From the NCBI GenBank assembly GCA_947501215.1, contig CANMUS010000003.1, positions 248,001-312,000 on the forward strand: DNA of 64,000 nucleotides, in the 5' to 3' direction. This DNA is from an uncultured Erythrobacter sp. (lineage in GTDB: Bacteria > Pseudomonadota > Alphaproteobacteria > Sphingomonadales > Sphingomonadaceae). The notes below the pieces were generated by a model. It saw nothing but the letters and a program-made list of their open reading frames with translations, had not been told where the DNA came from and did no database searches. The translations under genes were made by a program, and so were the position numbers. Positions 55,551 to 64,000 of this stretch are shown here, piece after piece (positions within the stretch are counted from its first letter, which is position 1; every line of letters starts with the position of its first letter).

Positions 55551-56369
55551 ATGACCGATTATCCCACTCTCACCCTTAACGACGACCGCCAGATTCCACA
55601 GCTCGGCTTCGGCACGTGGCAAATCGAGGAGGACGACGCTCCGCAAGCCGTAAAGACCGCGCTCGAGACCGGCTACTGGCTGGTCGATACCGCAGCGATC
55701 TACCAGAACGAGCGCGGCGTCGGCAAAGGCATCGGCGACTGGGCCGACATCTTCGTTCAGACCAAGATCTGGAACGAGAGCCAGGGGTACGACCGGACGC
55801 TGAAGGCGGCAGACAAGTGCCTTGAGCGGCTGGGCCGCGATCATGTCGACATGCTGCTGATCCACTGGCCCTGCCCCGACAAGGGCCTGTTCGTCGACAC
55901 CTGGAAAGCGCTGATCGAACTGCGCGACCAGGGCAAGGCGAAGAGCATCGGCGTCTCGAACTTCCGCGAGGAGGATTTGAAGCGCATCGTCGACGAGACT
56001 GGCGTGGTCCCCGCCTTGAACCAGATCGAACTGCACCCCGGCTTCCAGCAGCGCGACATGCGCAAGGTGCATGACGAGATGGGGGTCGTGACGCAGAGCT
56101 GGTCCCCGCTCGGCCAGGGCGGCGGCATGGACAGCGACGCAGTGAAATCGGTGGCCGAGGAAAGCGGTCAGGACCCGAGTGCCGTGGTGCTGCGCTGGCA
56201 TATCCAGCATGGCCTGTGCCCCATCCCGCGCTCGACCAACCCCGATCACATCCGCGCCAACTTCAGCGCGCTCGATTTCGAGCTGTCGGACGATCAGATG
56301 GCGAAACTCGACGCGCTGGACGACAGCGAAGGCCGGCTCGGGCCGGAACCGGGCAAGTTCAACGACTGA
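55551..56369 (+). CDS. aldo/keto reductase
   Basis: NADPH-dependent reductase of 272 residues, diketogluconate reductase-like. [10 protein letters not shown] starts the barrel; the catalytic Asp and Tyr are in [11 protein letters not shown], Lys in FVQTKIWN and His in LIHWP. The NADP loop at the end reads [20 protein letters not shown] precedes ATG 55551. Substrate unknown. Confidence 0.93.
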   Translation: MTDYPTLTLNDDRQIPQLGFGTWQIEEDDAPQAVKTALETGYWLVDTAAIYQNERGVGKGIGDWADIFVQTKIWNESQGYDRTLKAADKCLERLGRDHVDMLLIHWPCPDKGLFVDTWKALIELRDQGKAKSIGVSNFREEDLKRIVDETGVVPALNQIELHPGFQQRDMRKVHDEMGVVTQSWSPLGQGGGMDSDAVKSVAEESGQDPSAVVLRWHIQHGLCPIPRSTNPDHIRANFSALDFELSDDQMAKLDALDDSEGRLGPEPGKFND

Positions 56370-56424
56370 CGCGCGAACGGAGGGGATGCGAAAGGCGCCC
56401 GCGCCTGCTATCGGTGCAGCCGCC

Positions 56425-57372
56425 ATGACGCATCCTATCCGCATAGCTGCGCTCTATCACTTCACTCGCTTTGACGATCCTGCCGCGATCCAGCCGGACC
56501 TGCTCGCTCTGTGCGAAGCGCAGGGGGTGCGCGGCACGCTGCTGCTGGCGCGCGAGGGGATCAACGGAACGATTGCGGGGAGCGCGGACAATATCAACCG
56601 AGTGATCGACCACATCCGGCAACTGCCCGGTTGCACGGATCTGGAGGTCAAGTTCTCGCAGGCCGACGCTATGCCCTTCAACCGCATGAAAGTGCGGTTG
56701 AAGCAGGAGATCGTCACCATGGGCCAGCCCGATCTCGACCCGTTGCAGGGCGTCGGCACCTATGTCGACCCGCAGGACTGGAACGCGCTGATTGCCGATG
56801 CCGACACAATCGTGATCGATACGCGCAACGACTACGAAGTGCAGATCGGCACATTCGCCGGCGCGATCGATCCGCAGACCACCAGCTTCCGCGAATTTCC
56901 CGAGTGGTTCCGCGCCAAGCGCGCCGAACTGGAGGCAGCAGGCCGTACGCCGAAAATCGCGATGTTCTGCACCGGCGGCATCCGTTGCGAGAAGTCGACC
57001 GCCTTCGCCAGGGCCGAAGGCGTAGAAGATGTGTTCCACCTCAAGGGCGGCATCCTCAAATATCTCGAGACCGTGCCCGCAGAGCAAAGCCTATGGCAGG
57101 GCGAATGCTTCGTGTTCGACGAACGCGTCAGCGTCGGCCACGGCCTCGCGCCCGGCGATCACACGCTATGCCGCGCCTGCCGCCGTCCGGTAAGCGAAGC
57201 CGATCGCGCCGACGAACGCTTCGAGGAAGGCGTCAGTTGCCCGCGCTGTTTTGGCGAACGCAGCGACGAGCAGCGCGCCCGCTATGCCGAGCGCCAGCGG
57301 CAGGAACGCCTCGCCGCCGACCGCGGCGAAGAACACGTCGGGCGGCGCGAGAATGCGAGCGACAATGGCTGA
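56425..57372 (+). CDS. trhO: tRNA uridine hydroxylase, rhodanese-related
   Basis: Makes 5-hydroxyuridine at tRNA position 34, using O2. 315 residues: an N-terminal ferredoxin-like part ([16 protein letters not shown]), a rhodanese domain ([19 protein letters not shown]) with Cys182 in [11 protein letters not shown] and Cys188, and a C-terminal CxxC pair ([12 protein letters not shown]). This matches the YceA/TrhO type. Its end overlaps the GST gene by 8 bases. Confidence 0.93.
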   Translation: MTHPIRIAALYHFTRFDDPAAIQPDLLALCEAQGVRGTLLLAREGINGTIAGSADNINRVIDHIRQLPGCTDLEVKFSQADAMPFNRMKVRLKQEIVTMGQPDLDPLQGVGTYVDPQDWNALIADADTIVIDTRNDYEVQIGTFAGAIDPQTTSFREFPEWFRAKRAELEAAGRTPKIAMFCTGGIRCEKSTAFARAEGVEDVFHLKGGILKYLETVPAEQSLWQGECFVFDERVSVGHGLAPGDHTLCRACRRPVSEADRADERFEEGVSCPRCFGERSDEQRARYAERQRQERLAADRGEEHVGRRENASDNG

Positions 57373-57976
57373 AGCGATCCTCTACAGCTTCCGCCGCTGC
57401 CCTTATGCGATGCGCGCCCGCATGGCGCTTCATGTCAGCGGCCTCGCCTACGAACACCGCGAGGTCGTCCTGCGCGACAAACCCGCCGCAATGCTGGGGG
57501 TATCGCCAAAGGGCACCGTGCCGGTCTTCGTGACCACCGATGGCGAGGTGCTGGAAGAAAGCCTCGACATCATGCGCCATGCGCTGGCGCAGAACGATCC
57601 CGAGGGCTGGCTGGACCGCGGCGATCAAGCGCTGGTCGCTGCCAATGACGGCCCCTTCAAGCACCACCTCGATCGGTACAAGTATGCAAGCCGCTACGAG
57701 GACGTCGATCCCGAACAGCACCGCGCCTCCGCAGTCGAAATCCTCGCCGAGCTCGACCGTCGCCTCGCTGCGACGCCCCATCTGTGCGGCGACAAACGCG
57801 GCTTCGCCGACATCGCGATATTCCCCTTCGTGCGGCAATTCGCCAATCACGATCGCGAACGGTTCGACGCCGATCTAATGCCGCACCTGCAGGCGTGGCT
57901 GGAGGGGCTGGTGGCCTCCGACCTCTTCGCAGCAATAATGAAAAAGCACCCGAAATGGGAGCCGGTCGAAACTTAG
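57365..57976 (+). CDS. glutathione S-transferase family protein
   Basis: 203 residues. Thioredoxin-like N-terminus [16 protein letters not shown], then GTVPVF and [11 protein letters not shown], and a helical C-terminal domain. The early CPYA resembles glutaredoxin 2 / omega-type proteins with a cysteine active site. It overlaps trhO at the start and the hisZ stop at the end. Substrate unknown. Confidence 0.9.
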   Translation: MAEAILYSFRRCPYAMRARMALHVSGLAYEHREVVLRDKPAAMLGVSPKGTVPVFVTTDGEVLEESLDIMRHALAQNDPEGWLDRGDQALVAANDGPFKHHLDRYKYASRYEDVDPEQHRASAVEILAELDRRLAATPHLCGDKRGFADIAIFPFVRQFANHDRERFDADLMPHLQAWLEGLVASDLFAAIMKKHPKWEPVET

Positions 57977-59082
57977 AGAGAAACCGCTTCGGCCCCGTCC
58001 AGGCGATGTGTGCATCCTAGCTCCGCCGCATTTTCCTCGCTTGTGATTGCCGCCACAGTGCGCCAGCCAATTGCGCGCAAGCGGGCGGCGACATTGCGGT
58101 TGTGGCCGATGGGAAGGTACAGGGTCTTGCGCGGGTTGGGCGTTCGATCACCGAGTGCATCGAGCAGGGGATCGATATAGAGCGAGAAGCCGGTCGCTTC
58201 TTCCTCGCTGCCCTTAATCACATAGGTTCCGCCACGCCCCAGTGCGCTCCGTGCCCCTTCGCCGTAGAGCGTGAAGCCGAACCAGCTCTGGTATTCGAAG
58301 CCGTGGCGTTCGGTGGGGTCGAGCGTCAGGCGGGCGCGGTCGCCGACCGATGCGGCGATGTCCCGCAGGCCCGCGATCCGGCTGGCAAGCGCCCCGCCCG
58401 CGTCGATTGCGGCCAGCTTTTCGATGGCGTCCGGCAAGGGGCCGGTCGCGTAAAGGAGCGGCAGGTAAGCTTCGCCGCCGACTGCCGACAGCCCGCCGGC
58501 ATCCTTGGTGTCGAGCTCGCGGCGGACCGCCTCGCGCCGTCCTGCATCGAGCGGGAGTGCCTTCTCGGCCAGCGTATCGACCAGATCAGGCAAAGTGAAA
58601 TCGAGCGAGATATTCGCAACTCCTGCCGCTTCGAGCGCGTCGATCGCAACACTCACGATCTCACTCGCCGCAGCGACGCTATCGCTGCCGACAAGCTCCG
58701 CGCCCATCTGCAGGCGCTGGCGGGCCGGGTCGAGCTGGTCTGCCTTGAGCAAGGCGACATCGCCTGCATAGCACAGGCGCAGGGGCCGCGGCGCTTCGGC
58801 GAGGCTGGTCGCCGCCATGCGCCCGACCTGCACCGTCATGTCGCTACGCAGTGCGAGCGTGCGCAAGCTGTCGGGATCGGTGAAGCGCACCATACGCCGC
58901 GTGGCGATGCCTTCCATGCGTCCGGCGAGCGATTTCTCAAACTCCACCAGCGGTGGCCGCACGCGGTCGTAGCCATGCGAATCCATGCTATCGAGCACGG
59001 CGCGCATGGCCTGGACTATGGCACGTGACCGTACCGGCAGCGCATCTTCGAGCCCGACGGGCAGGAGGTCGTCTTGATTCAC
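57973..59082 (-). CDS. hisZ: ATP phosphoribosyltransferase regulatory subunit HisZ
   Basis: HisRS-like protein without catalysis of its own, needed by the short form of HisG. 369 residues. Class II synthetase-like motifs remain (VRPPLVEFEKSL, RFTDPDSLRTLALRSDMTVQVGR, YAGDVAL), with the ATP-site residues changed as expected of HisZ. hisG is not in the window. It ends in a 4-base overlap with the GST gene. Confidence 0.92.
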   Translation of the reverse strand: MNQDDLLPVGLEDALPVRSRAIVQAMRAVLDSMDSHGYDRVRPPLVEFEKSLAGRMEGIATRRMVRFTDPDSLRTLALRSDMTVQVGRMAATSLAEAPRPLRLCYAGDVALLKADQLDPARQRLQMGAELVGSDSVAAASEIVSVAIDALEAAGVANISLDFTLPDLVDTLAEKALPLDAGRREAVRRELDTKDAGGLSAVGGEAYLPLLYATGPLPDAIEKLAAIDAGGALASRIAGLRDIAASVGDRARLTLDPTERHGFEYQSWFGFTLYGEGARSALGRGGTYVIKGSEEEATGFSLYIDPLLDALGDRTPNPRKTLYLPIGHNRNVAARLRAIGWRTVAAITSEENAAELGCTHRLDGAEAVSL

Positions 59083-59090
59083 AAAAAACT

Positions 59091-59206
59091 CCGTTCGTCC
59101 TGAGGAGAGCGGGGCCGCAGGCCGCGCTCGTCTCGAAGGACCGTCTTTTTCTTCGAGCGGTGCGCTAGAAGAAAGTGCGGCCCTTCGACAAGCTCAGGGC
59201 GAACGG
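59091..59206. repeat. Diverged inverted repeats between hisZ and serA
   Basis: A copy of the TTCGACAAGCTCAGG repeat lies at 59180-59206, next to the serA stop. To its left a CGTTCGTCCTGAGG...CTCGAAGGACCG foldback fills 59091-59143. The gap holds no gene. Confidence 0.8.
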
Positions 59207-59222
59207 AAATTTTCTTCGTTCT

Positions 59223-60806
59223 TTAAAACGCCAGAGGCATCACGGTCTTCACGCCTTCGAGCGCGCAGGCCTGCTTCACGACCTCGTCCGGGATCGACTG
59301 GTCGACACTCAGCAAAAGGGTGGCCTCCCCGCCTGCCGCGCGGCGGCCGAGGTTGAAGGTGCCTATGTTGATGCCGTTCTCGCCCAGCAGCGAACCGATG
59401 CGCCCGATGAAGCCGGGCGCGTCTTCGTTGACGATGTAGAGCATGTAGCCCTTGAGCTCGGCTTCGATCCGCACGCCGAACATTTCGGTCAGGCGCGGTG
59501 CGTCGGCGCCGAACAGCGTCCCGGCGACCGAGCGATCGCCCTGTTCCGTGCCCACGGTCACACGGATCAGTGTGTTGTAGGCGCCTTCCTTCTCGTGCCG
59601 GATGGAGCGGATGTCGAGGCCGCGCTCCTTGGCGAGATAGGGCGCGTTGACCATGTTCACCGTGTCCGAATACTGGCGCATCAGGCCAGCGAGGACCGCG
59701 CCCTCGATGGGCTTGCCGGACAGCTGCGCCGCCGCGCCTTCACGCTCGATGCTGATCTTGGTCAGATTGCCATGCGCCAGCTGGCCGACGAGGCTGCCGA
59801 GATTCTCGGCGAGACCCATGTAAGGCTTGAGCTTCGGGGCTTCCTCTGCGCTGAGGCTCGGCATGTTGAGCGCATTGGTGACGCCGCCATTGACGAGGTA
59901 GTCGGCCATCTGCTCGGCGACCTGCAGAGCGACATTGACCTGCGCTTCGGTGGTCGACGCGCCAAGGTGCGGCGTGCAGATGAAATTGGGTTTGCCGAAC
60001 AGCGGCGAGTCCGTGGCCGGTTCGGTCTGGAACACATCGAGCGCCGCGCCTGCGACCTGGCCACTGTCGAGCGCCTCGGCCAGCGCCGCCTCGTCGATCA
60101 GCCCGCCGCGCGCGCAGTTGACGATCCGCACTCCCTGCTTGGTCTTCGCGAGGTTTTCCTTCGAAAGGATGTTACGCGTTTCGTCGGTCAGCGGGGTGTG
60201 CAGCGTGATGAAATCCGCGCGCGCCAGCAGGGTGTCGAGATCGACTTTCTCGACGCCGATTTCGACCGCCCGTTCCTCGGTCAGGAAGGGGTCGAAGGCG
60301 ATCACCTTCATCCGTAGGCCTTGTGCGCGGGCGGCGACGATGGAGCCGATGTTGCCCGCGCCGATCAGGCCAAGGGTCTTGCCGGTCAGCTCTACGCCCA
60401 TGAAGTCGTTCTTGGGCCACTCACCGGCTTGCGTACGCGCATTGGCCTGCGGAATCTGCCGCGCGAGCGCGAACATCATCGCGACGGCGTGTTCGGCGGT
60501 GGTGATCGAATTGCCGAAGGGCGTGTTCATCACCACTACGCCCTTGGAGCTGGAGTAGGGAATATCGACGTTGTCGACCCCGATCCCGGCACGCCCGATG
60601 ACCTTGAGGTTGGTCGCGGCGTCGAGGATTTCGGGCGTCACCTTGGTCGAAGAGCGGATGGCGAGCCCGTTGTAGTCGCCGATGCGGGCTTTCAATTCTT
60701 CGGGCGTCTCGCCGGTGATGACATCGACATCGCAGCCGCGCTCTTCGAAGATACGCGCGGCGTTCGGGTCCATCTTATCGCTGATTAGGACTTTAGGTTT
60801 GGTCAT
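59223..60806 (-). CDS. serA: D-3-phosphoglycerate dehydrogenase
   Basis: First step of serine synthesis. 527 residues, the long form with a catalytic/NAD half (GLIGAGNIGSIVAARAQ, RIVNCARGGLIDE, HLGASTTEAQ), an intervening ASB-like domain (about 320-450) and a C-terminal ACT domain (MLYIVNEDAPGFIGRIGSLLGENGINI), which often binds serine for feedback. ATG 60806 begins the family N-terminus. It lies 96 bases after serC on the same strand, with two palindromic repeats between. Confidence 0.96.
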   Translation of the reverse strand: MTKPKVLISDKMDPNAARIFEERGCDVDVITGETPEELKARIGDYNGLAIRSSTKVTPEILDAATNLKVIGRAGIGVDNVDIPYSSSKGVVVMNTPFGNSITTAEHAVAMMFALARQIPQANARTQAGEWPKNDFMGVELTGKTLGLIGAGNIGSIVAARAQGLRMKVIAFDPFLTEERAVEIGVEKVDLDTLLARADFITLHTPLTDETRNILSKENLAKTKQGVRIVNCARGGLIDEAALAEALDSGQVAGAALDVFQTEPATDSPLFGKPNFICTPHLGASTTEAQVNVALQVAEQMADYLVNGGVTNALNMPSLSAEEAPKLKPYMGLAENLGSLVGQLAHGNLTKISIEREGAAAQLSGKPIEGAVLAGLMRQYSDTVNMVNAPYLAKERGLDIRSIRHEKEGAYNTLIRVTVGTEQGDRSVAGTLFGADAPRLTEMFGVRIEAELKGYMLYIVNEDAPGFIGRIGSLLGENGINIGTFNLGRRAAGGEATLLLSVDQSIPDEVVKQACALEGVKTVMPLAF

Positions 60807-60821
60807 TATTCTAACCTCGTC

Positions 60822-60894
60822 ATCCCAGCGAACGCTGGGATCGTTATCGGAAATGTCGGAGCGTGCGGGAAGCGGTCCCAGCTTTCGCTGGGAC
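60822..60894. repeat. two ATCCCAGC/GCTGGGAT-type hairpins between serC and serA
   Basis: ATCCCAGC-GAAC-GCTGGGAT at 60822-60841 and GTCCCAGC-TTTC-GCTGGGAC at 60875-60894. The outer pair changed from A-T to G-C together. This is the family that flanks the second GIY-YIG gene. Confidence 0.88.
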
Positions 60895-60902
60895 AACGCC
60901 TG

Positions 60903-62060
60903 TCAGCCCGCTTTCACGGTCTCGTAGGCCCACTCGATCCACGGCAGGAGGCGCCTCAGGTCCTCCTGCTCGACCGTGCCGCCGCACCAGATGCGCAAGG
61001 ACGGCGGGGCGTCGCGATAGCCGTTGAAATCGTAACCGACATCGCGCTCTTCGAGCAGCTTGACGATCTTCTTGGGAACGCCTGCCTTGTCCTCGTCGGA
61101 CAGGCTGTCGTACCACTCGCCCTGGAAGACGAAGCACACGCCGGTGTTGGTGCGCTTGGCAGGGTCGGAGACCATATTGCGCAGCCATGGGGTCGTCTCG
61201 ATCCAGTCGAGCACGATCTTCGCATTGGCATCGGCGCGTTCGAACATCGCCTTGCGGCCGCCAATAGCCTGCGCCCATTCCAGCGCGTCGATATAGTCTT
61301 CGGTCGCCAGCATGGAGGGCGTGTTGATGGTCGCGCCTTCGAAGATGCCGGTGTTGATCTTGCCGCCCTTCTTCAGACGGAACAGCTTGGGCAGCGGCCA
61401 TTCGGGATCGTAGCTTTCGATCCGTTCGACCGCCTTGGGGCTGAGGATCAGCATGCCGTGCTGAGCTTCGCTTCCCATCACCTTCTGCCAGCTGTAGGTC
61501 GTTGCATCGAGCTTGGCCCAGTCCATCTCCATCGCGAAGACGGCGCTGGTGGCGTCGTTGATCGTCACACCCTCGCGGCCCGGTGCGAGCCAGTCGGTGT
61601 TCGGAATTTTCGCCCCCGAAGTCGTGCCGTTCCAGGTGAACACCACGTCGTTGTCCTGCGGGATGGACGCGAGGTCGGGAATCTCGCCGTAATCGGCATC
61701 CAGCGTGGTCAGCTTGGGCAGCTTCAGCTGCTTGACCGCATCTTGGATCCAGACGTTACCGAAGCTTTCCCACGCTGCGACGGTAGCCGGGCGATCGGGG
61801 CGCAGCATCGTCCACATCGCGCATTCGAGCGCGCCGGTATCCGATGCGGGCATGATGCCGACGAGGTAATCCTCGGGCACGCCGAGCATCTCCTTCGACA
61901 GGTCGATGGCATATTTCAGCCGCGACTTGCCGAGGGCGCTGCGATGCGAGCGGCCGAGCGATTCGGTTTTGAGATTGGTGGCAGACCAGCCCTTGTGCTT
62001 GGCGGTCGGACCGGACGAGAAAAAGGGGCGCTCAGGTTTGAGCGTCGGTTCGGCAGTCAT
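60903..62060 (-). CDS. serC: phosphoserine aminotransferase
   Basis: Second step of serine synthesis, PLP enzyme of 385 residues and the alphaproteobacterial subtype. FFSSGPTAKHKGW, GRSHRSALGKSRL, the FTWNGTTSGAKIPN block, and the PLP lysine in SWQKVMGSEAQHG are intact. ATG 62060 has AAGGAGAG upstream. The leader folds (see 62061-62118). It heads the serC-serA unit. Confidence 0.95.
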   Translation of the reverse strand: MTAEPTLKPERPFFSSGPTAKHKGWSATNLKTESLGRSHRSALGKSRLKYAIDLSKEMLGVPEDYLVGIMPASDTGALECAMWTMLRPDRPATVAAWESFGNVWIQDAVKQLKLPKLTTLDADYGEIPDLASIPQDNDVVFTWNGTTSGAKIPNTDWLAPGREGVTINDATSAVFAMEMDWAKLDATTYSWQKVMGSEAQHGMLILSPKAVERIESYDPEWPLPKLFRLKKGGKINTGIFEGATINTPSMLATEDYIDALEWAQAIGGRKAMFERADANAKIVLDWIETTPWLRNMVSDPAKRTNTGVCFVFQGEWYDSLSDEDKAGVPKKIVKLLEERDVGYDFNGYRDAPPSLRIWCGGTVEQEDLRRLLPWIEWAYETVKAG

Positions 62061-62118
62061 GTATTCTCTCCTTGCAGAGAGCACGCGCGGCGTTGGGACC
62101 GCGTGGCCCGTCGGCGGC
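62061..62118 (-). ncRNA. serC leader RNA (serC motif-like)
   Basis: The leader of serC contains two hairpins. The one nearest the gene is CTCTC-TGCAAG-GAGAG (62066-62081) and holds the ribosome site in its 3' arm. The one further up is CACGCGG/CCGCGCGTG (about 62082-62106). A structured 'serC motif' before serC-serA operons of alphaproteobacteria is known from comparative work; its ligand, if any, is not established. Confidence 0.65.
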
Positions 62119-62144
62119 AATAATCTTGCGGGCAGCGTAGTCAA
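62117..62144 (-). promoter_or_regulatory. putative serC promoter
   Basis: TTGACT at 62139-62144 as -35 and TATTGC at 62117-62122 as a weak -10, 16 bases apart. The predicted transcript starts just before the leader hairpins. Confidence 0.45.
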
Positions 62145-62229
62145 TGCGAAATAGGAATGCATCGACAGGCTGGGGGTTCGCTGGGTTCAACGCAGGCTGT
62201 GCGGAATGGGTCCGTCGTTTGTCGGGTGC

Positions 62230-62429
62230 GCCTACGACATCCGTCGAAGGCTTGCGGCTGTTCCATCCCACTCCCCCACCCGGAGTCTTTTGTTGCGTGC
62301 GGAAAGCGCATCCGCGCTTTCCTTTGCGGCACCAGCCCACTCCCCCACCCGACCACCCATAGAATACCGTGCCGTGGGAGGTCGGGTGGGGGAGTGGGCT
62401 GGTGCCGGAAGCTTCGACGGATGTCGAAG
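62230..62429. repeat. Compound palindromic element, copy 3 (with a half copy)
   Basis: Order: ATCC-loop hairpin (62230-62251, one mismatch), partial arm (about 62255-62290), ATCC-loop hairpin GGAAAGCGC (62301-62322), long hairpin with 34-base arms (62326-62359 and 62375-62408, two mismatches) around a 15-base loop, GGAT-loop hairpin (62412-62429). Two base changes against copy 2 are matched on the other arm. It fills the gap of about 360 bases between the divergent serC leader and the glycosyltransferase; nothing else is seen there. Confidence 0.92.
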
Positions 62430-62506
62430 GCGCACCTAAAAAGACTTCAACCAACCGAACTTCCTACTCTCGCCAAACGCTCTCCTGCACCCTATGCCCC
62501 GCGACG

Positions 62507-63655
62507 ATGAACGCTTCCGACCTTCGCATCGCCATGTTCAGCGGCAACTACAACATGACCGTGGATGGCGCGAACAAGGCACTGAACAGGCTAGCCGAGT
62601 TTTTGGTTCGCCAAGGTGTCACTTTGCGCGTGTATTCACCGACCATCGACACACCCGCGTTCGAACCGCAGGGCGATCTGGTCAGCCTGCCCTCCGTGCC
62701 CATCCCCGGCCGCTCGGAATATCGCGTCCCTTATGGGTTGAATGACGAGGTGCGCCGCGATCTCGAAGACTTCCGGCCCAATATGATGCACATCTCGTCG
62801 CCGGATTTTAGTGCGAGAGCGGCTGTGGAATGGGCGCGCAAACGCGATATTCCCGTGCTCGGTTCGGTGCACACGCGCTTCGAAACCTATCCGCGCTACT
62901 ATAAGCTCGGCTTCCTCGAACCGCTGGTCGAGACGTACCTCCGCAATCTTTATCGCAAGTGCGACGCGCTGGTGACGCCCTCGCAGAGCATGGTCGATAC
63001 CTTGCACGAGCAGCGCATGCATCGCGATATCTCGATCTGGTCGCGCGGGGTCGACCGGACCATTTTCCACCCCTCCAAGCGCGATATGGAGTGGCGCCGC
63101 GCCCAGGGGCTGGCGGACGACGACGTGGCCATCGTCTTCCTCGGCCGGCTGGTCATGGAGAAGGGGCTCGATATCTTCGCCGACACCATTGTGGAACTGC
63201 GCAAGGAGCAGGTACCGCACAAGGTGCTGGTGATCGGCGACGGCCCGGCGCGTGGATGGTTCGAGAAGACCCTGCCCGGCGGGACCTTCGTTGGGTTCCA
63301 GGGCGGCGCGGACCTTGGCCGGGCCTTGGCGAGCGGCGACATCTTTCTCAATCCATCGGTTACCGAGACCTTCGGCAACGTCACGCTGGAGGCGATGGCC
63401 TGCGGGCTGCCGGTCGTGGCTGCCGGAGCGACGGGGAGCGCCAGCCTGGTCAAAGACTGGGAGACCGGCCGCCTGGTCGAGGCCGGCAAGCCGCGCGAAT
63501 TCGCCGAAGCGCTCGCACCTTATTGCAAGAACCCGGAGCTGCGCGCACGCCATGGCGAGGCCGGCGCACGCGCAGCTGGCGAGTATTCTTGGGACGCGAT
63601 CAACCAGGTGGTGGTCGACACCTACCTGCGCCTGCTCGAGCAGCGCAAAGCTTAG
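62507..63655 (+). CDS. glycosyltransferase family 4 protein
   Basis: GT-B fold enzyme of 382 residues with a GT4 donor site. SGNYNMTVDGANKALNRLAEFLVRQG is the N-terminal glycine-rich loop region, IVFLGRLVMEKGLDIF begins the donor domain, and the ETFGNVTLEAMACGLPVVA block holds the EX7E motif. It resembles mannosyl- and glucosyltransferases acting on lipids (MgtA-like, SqdX-like). ATG 62507 is used. The substrate is not predictable from this alone. Confidence 0.92.
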   Translation: MNASDLRIAMFSGNYNMTVDGANKALNRLAEFLVRQGVTLRVYSPTIDTPAFEPQGDLVSLPSVPIPGRSEYRVPYGLNDEVRRDLEDFRPNMMHISSPDFSARAAVEWARKRDIPVLGSVHTRFETYPRYYKLGFLEPLVETYLRNLYRKCDALVTPSQSMVDTLHEQRMHRDISIWSRGVDRTIFHPSKRDMEWRRAQGLADDDVAIVFLGRLVMEKGLDIFADTIVELRKEQVPHKVLVIGDGPARGWFEKTLPGGTFVGFQGGADLGRALASGDIFLNPSVTETFGNVTLEAMACGLPVVAAGATGSASLVKDWETGRLVEAGKPREFAEALAPYCKNPELRARHGEAGARAAGEYSWDAINQVVVDTYLRLLEQRKA

Positions 63656-63661
63656 CTTCGC

Positions 63662-63961
63662 TCAGCGCAGCACGCCCTTGCGCCGCATGCTGATCGCATA
63701 CCACGTTGAGAACAATGTGGTTGCCCAGATCGCCAGCGGGAGAATTATGCCCTGCATGTCGGCGGGCAGGTCCGTCAGCACCCGTTGATAGATCGTAGTA
63801 CCGACAAGGCCGAGTATAGCGATCAGAAATGCGGTGACGGCCCAGCGCGCTCGGAACAGCAACAGGACCGAACCAGCGAACGCGCCCCATACGCCCAGCG
63901 CCCATAGTGAATCGGCCCAAGCGGGGAAGCTCGTTACATAATCGATTGCTTCTGTACTCAT
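63662..63961 (-). CDS. small membrane protein, unknown function
   Basis: A 99-residue protein with three predicted membrane helices (about 20-37, 42-62, 70-91), with a basic C-terminus MRRKG. It is likely in the inner membrane. I do not recognise its family. It converges with the glycosyltransferase gene (6 bases apart). Confidence 0.8.
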   Translation of the reverse strand: MSTEAIDYVTSFPAWADSLWALGVWGAFAGSVLLLFRARWAVTAFLIAILGLVGTTIYQRVLTDLPADMQGIILPLAIWATTLFSTWYAISMRRKGVLR

Positions 63962-64000
63962 ACCCAGACCATCGAGATTGCCTGACTGAGTGCTGAGATA

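Overview
The window is a contiguous piece of a GC-rich alphaproteobacterial chromosome, most likely a member of the Sphingomonadales and probably Erythrobacteraceae. The reasons are: a CcrM-type GANTC methyltransferase; the pckA / chvI-chvG / hprK-rapZ-PTS cluster; a long TonB-dependent receptor with a proline-rich TonB; the serC-serA pair with a structured leader; HisZ; and the palindromic repeat families usual in this group. No rRNA, prophage, integrase, insertion sequence or CRISPR array is visible. One tRNA gene, tRNA-Val(TAC), is present.

Layout. 1-2.4 kb: end of an SDR gene, folP and an orphan PAS-HWE histidine kinase. 2.6-7.2 kb: a 1020-residue TonB-dependent receptor and ccrM, whose upstream region holds eight GANTC sites and a perfect DnaA box. 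7.2-14.7 kb: sulfotransferase-like gene, SDR, rnhB, sugar dehydrogenase lipoprotein, acetyltransferase, DUF1285, Nudix, cca and a secreted protein with a tandem-duplicated domain. 14.8-24.1 kb: parC, a DJ-1/PfpI protein, a DUF4349 lipoprotein followed by an MscS channel, then ferredoxin and two cysteine desulfurases. 24.3-30.6 kb: TonB, DUF3597, two secreted metallopeptidase-like proteins, glutamine cyclotransferase and a small DUF937-like protein. 30.7-37.8 kb: pckA opposite chvI-chvG-hprK-rapZ-EIIA-HPr-TrmH, a regulatory module linking envelope sensing and an incomplete PTS to gluconeogenesis. 37.8-39.3 kb: a frameshifted HTH gene and two small GIY-YIG nuclease genes, each bracketed by a different repeat family. 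39.3-47.1 kb: rmuC, a cysteine-rich copper-binding protein, def, recR, fmt, truA, a dehydrogenase and asparaginase. 47.2-53.6 kb: tRNA-Val, a TlpA lipoprotein head-to-head with argH, lysA, a CysG-like protein with a decayed methyltransferase remnant, a REC-like/MarR regulator, and an ECF sigma factor with a membrane partner. 53.6-64 kb: L,D-transpeptidase, purA, aldo/keto reductase-trhO-GST, hisZ, serA, serC, a GT4 glycosyltransferase and a small membrane protein.

The strongest non-gene signals are repeats. Three copies of a long hairpin element (34-bp arms, fixed 15-nt loop) show paired base changes that keep the fold. Around ten short hairpins keep an ATCC/GGAT tetraloop while the stem sequence changes. 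Two further repeat families flank the two GIY-YIG genes. Together with the methylation-site cluster at ccrM and a hairpin over the MscS start codon, these are the observations most worth following up.
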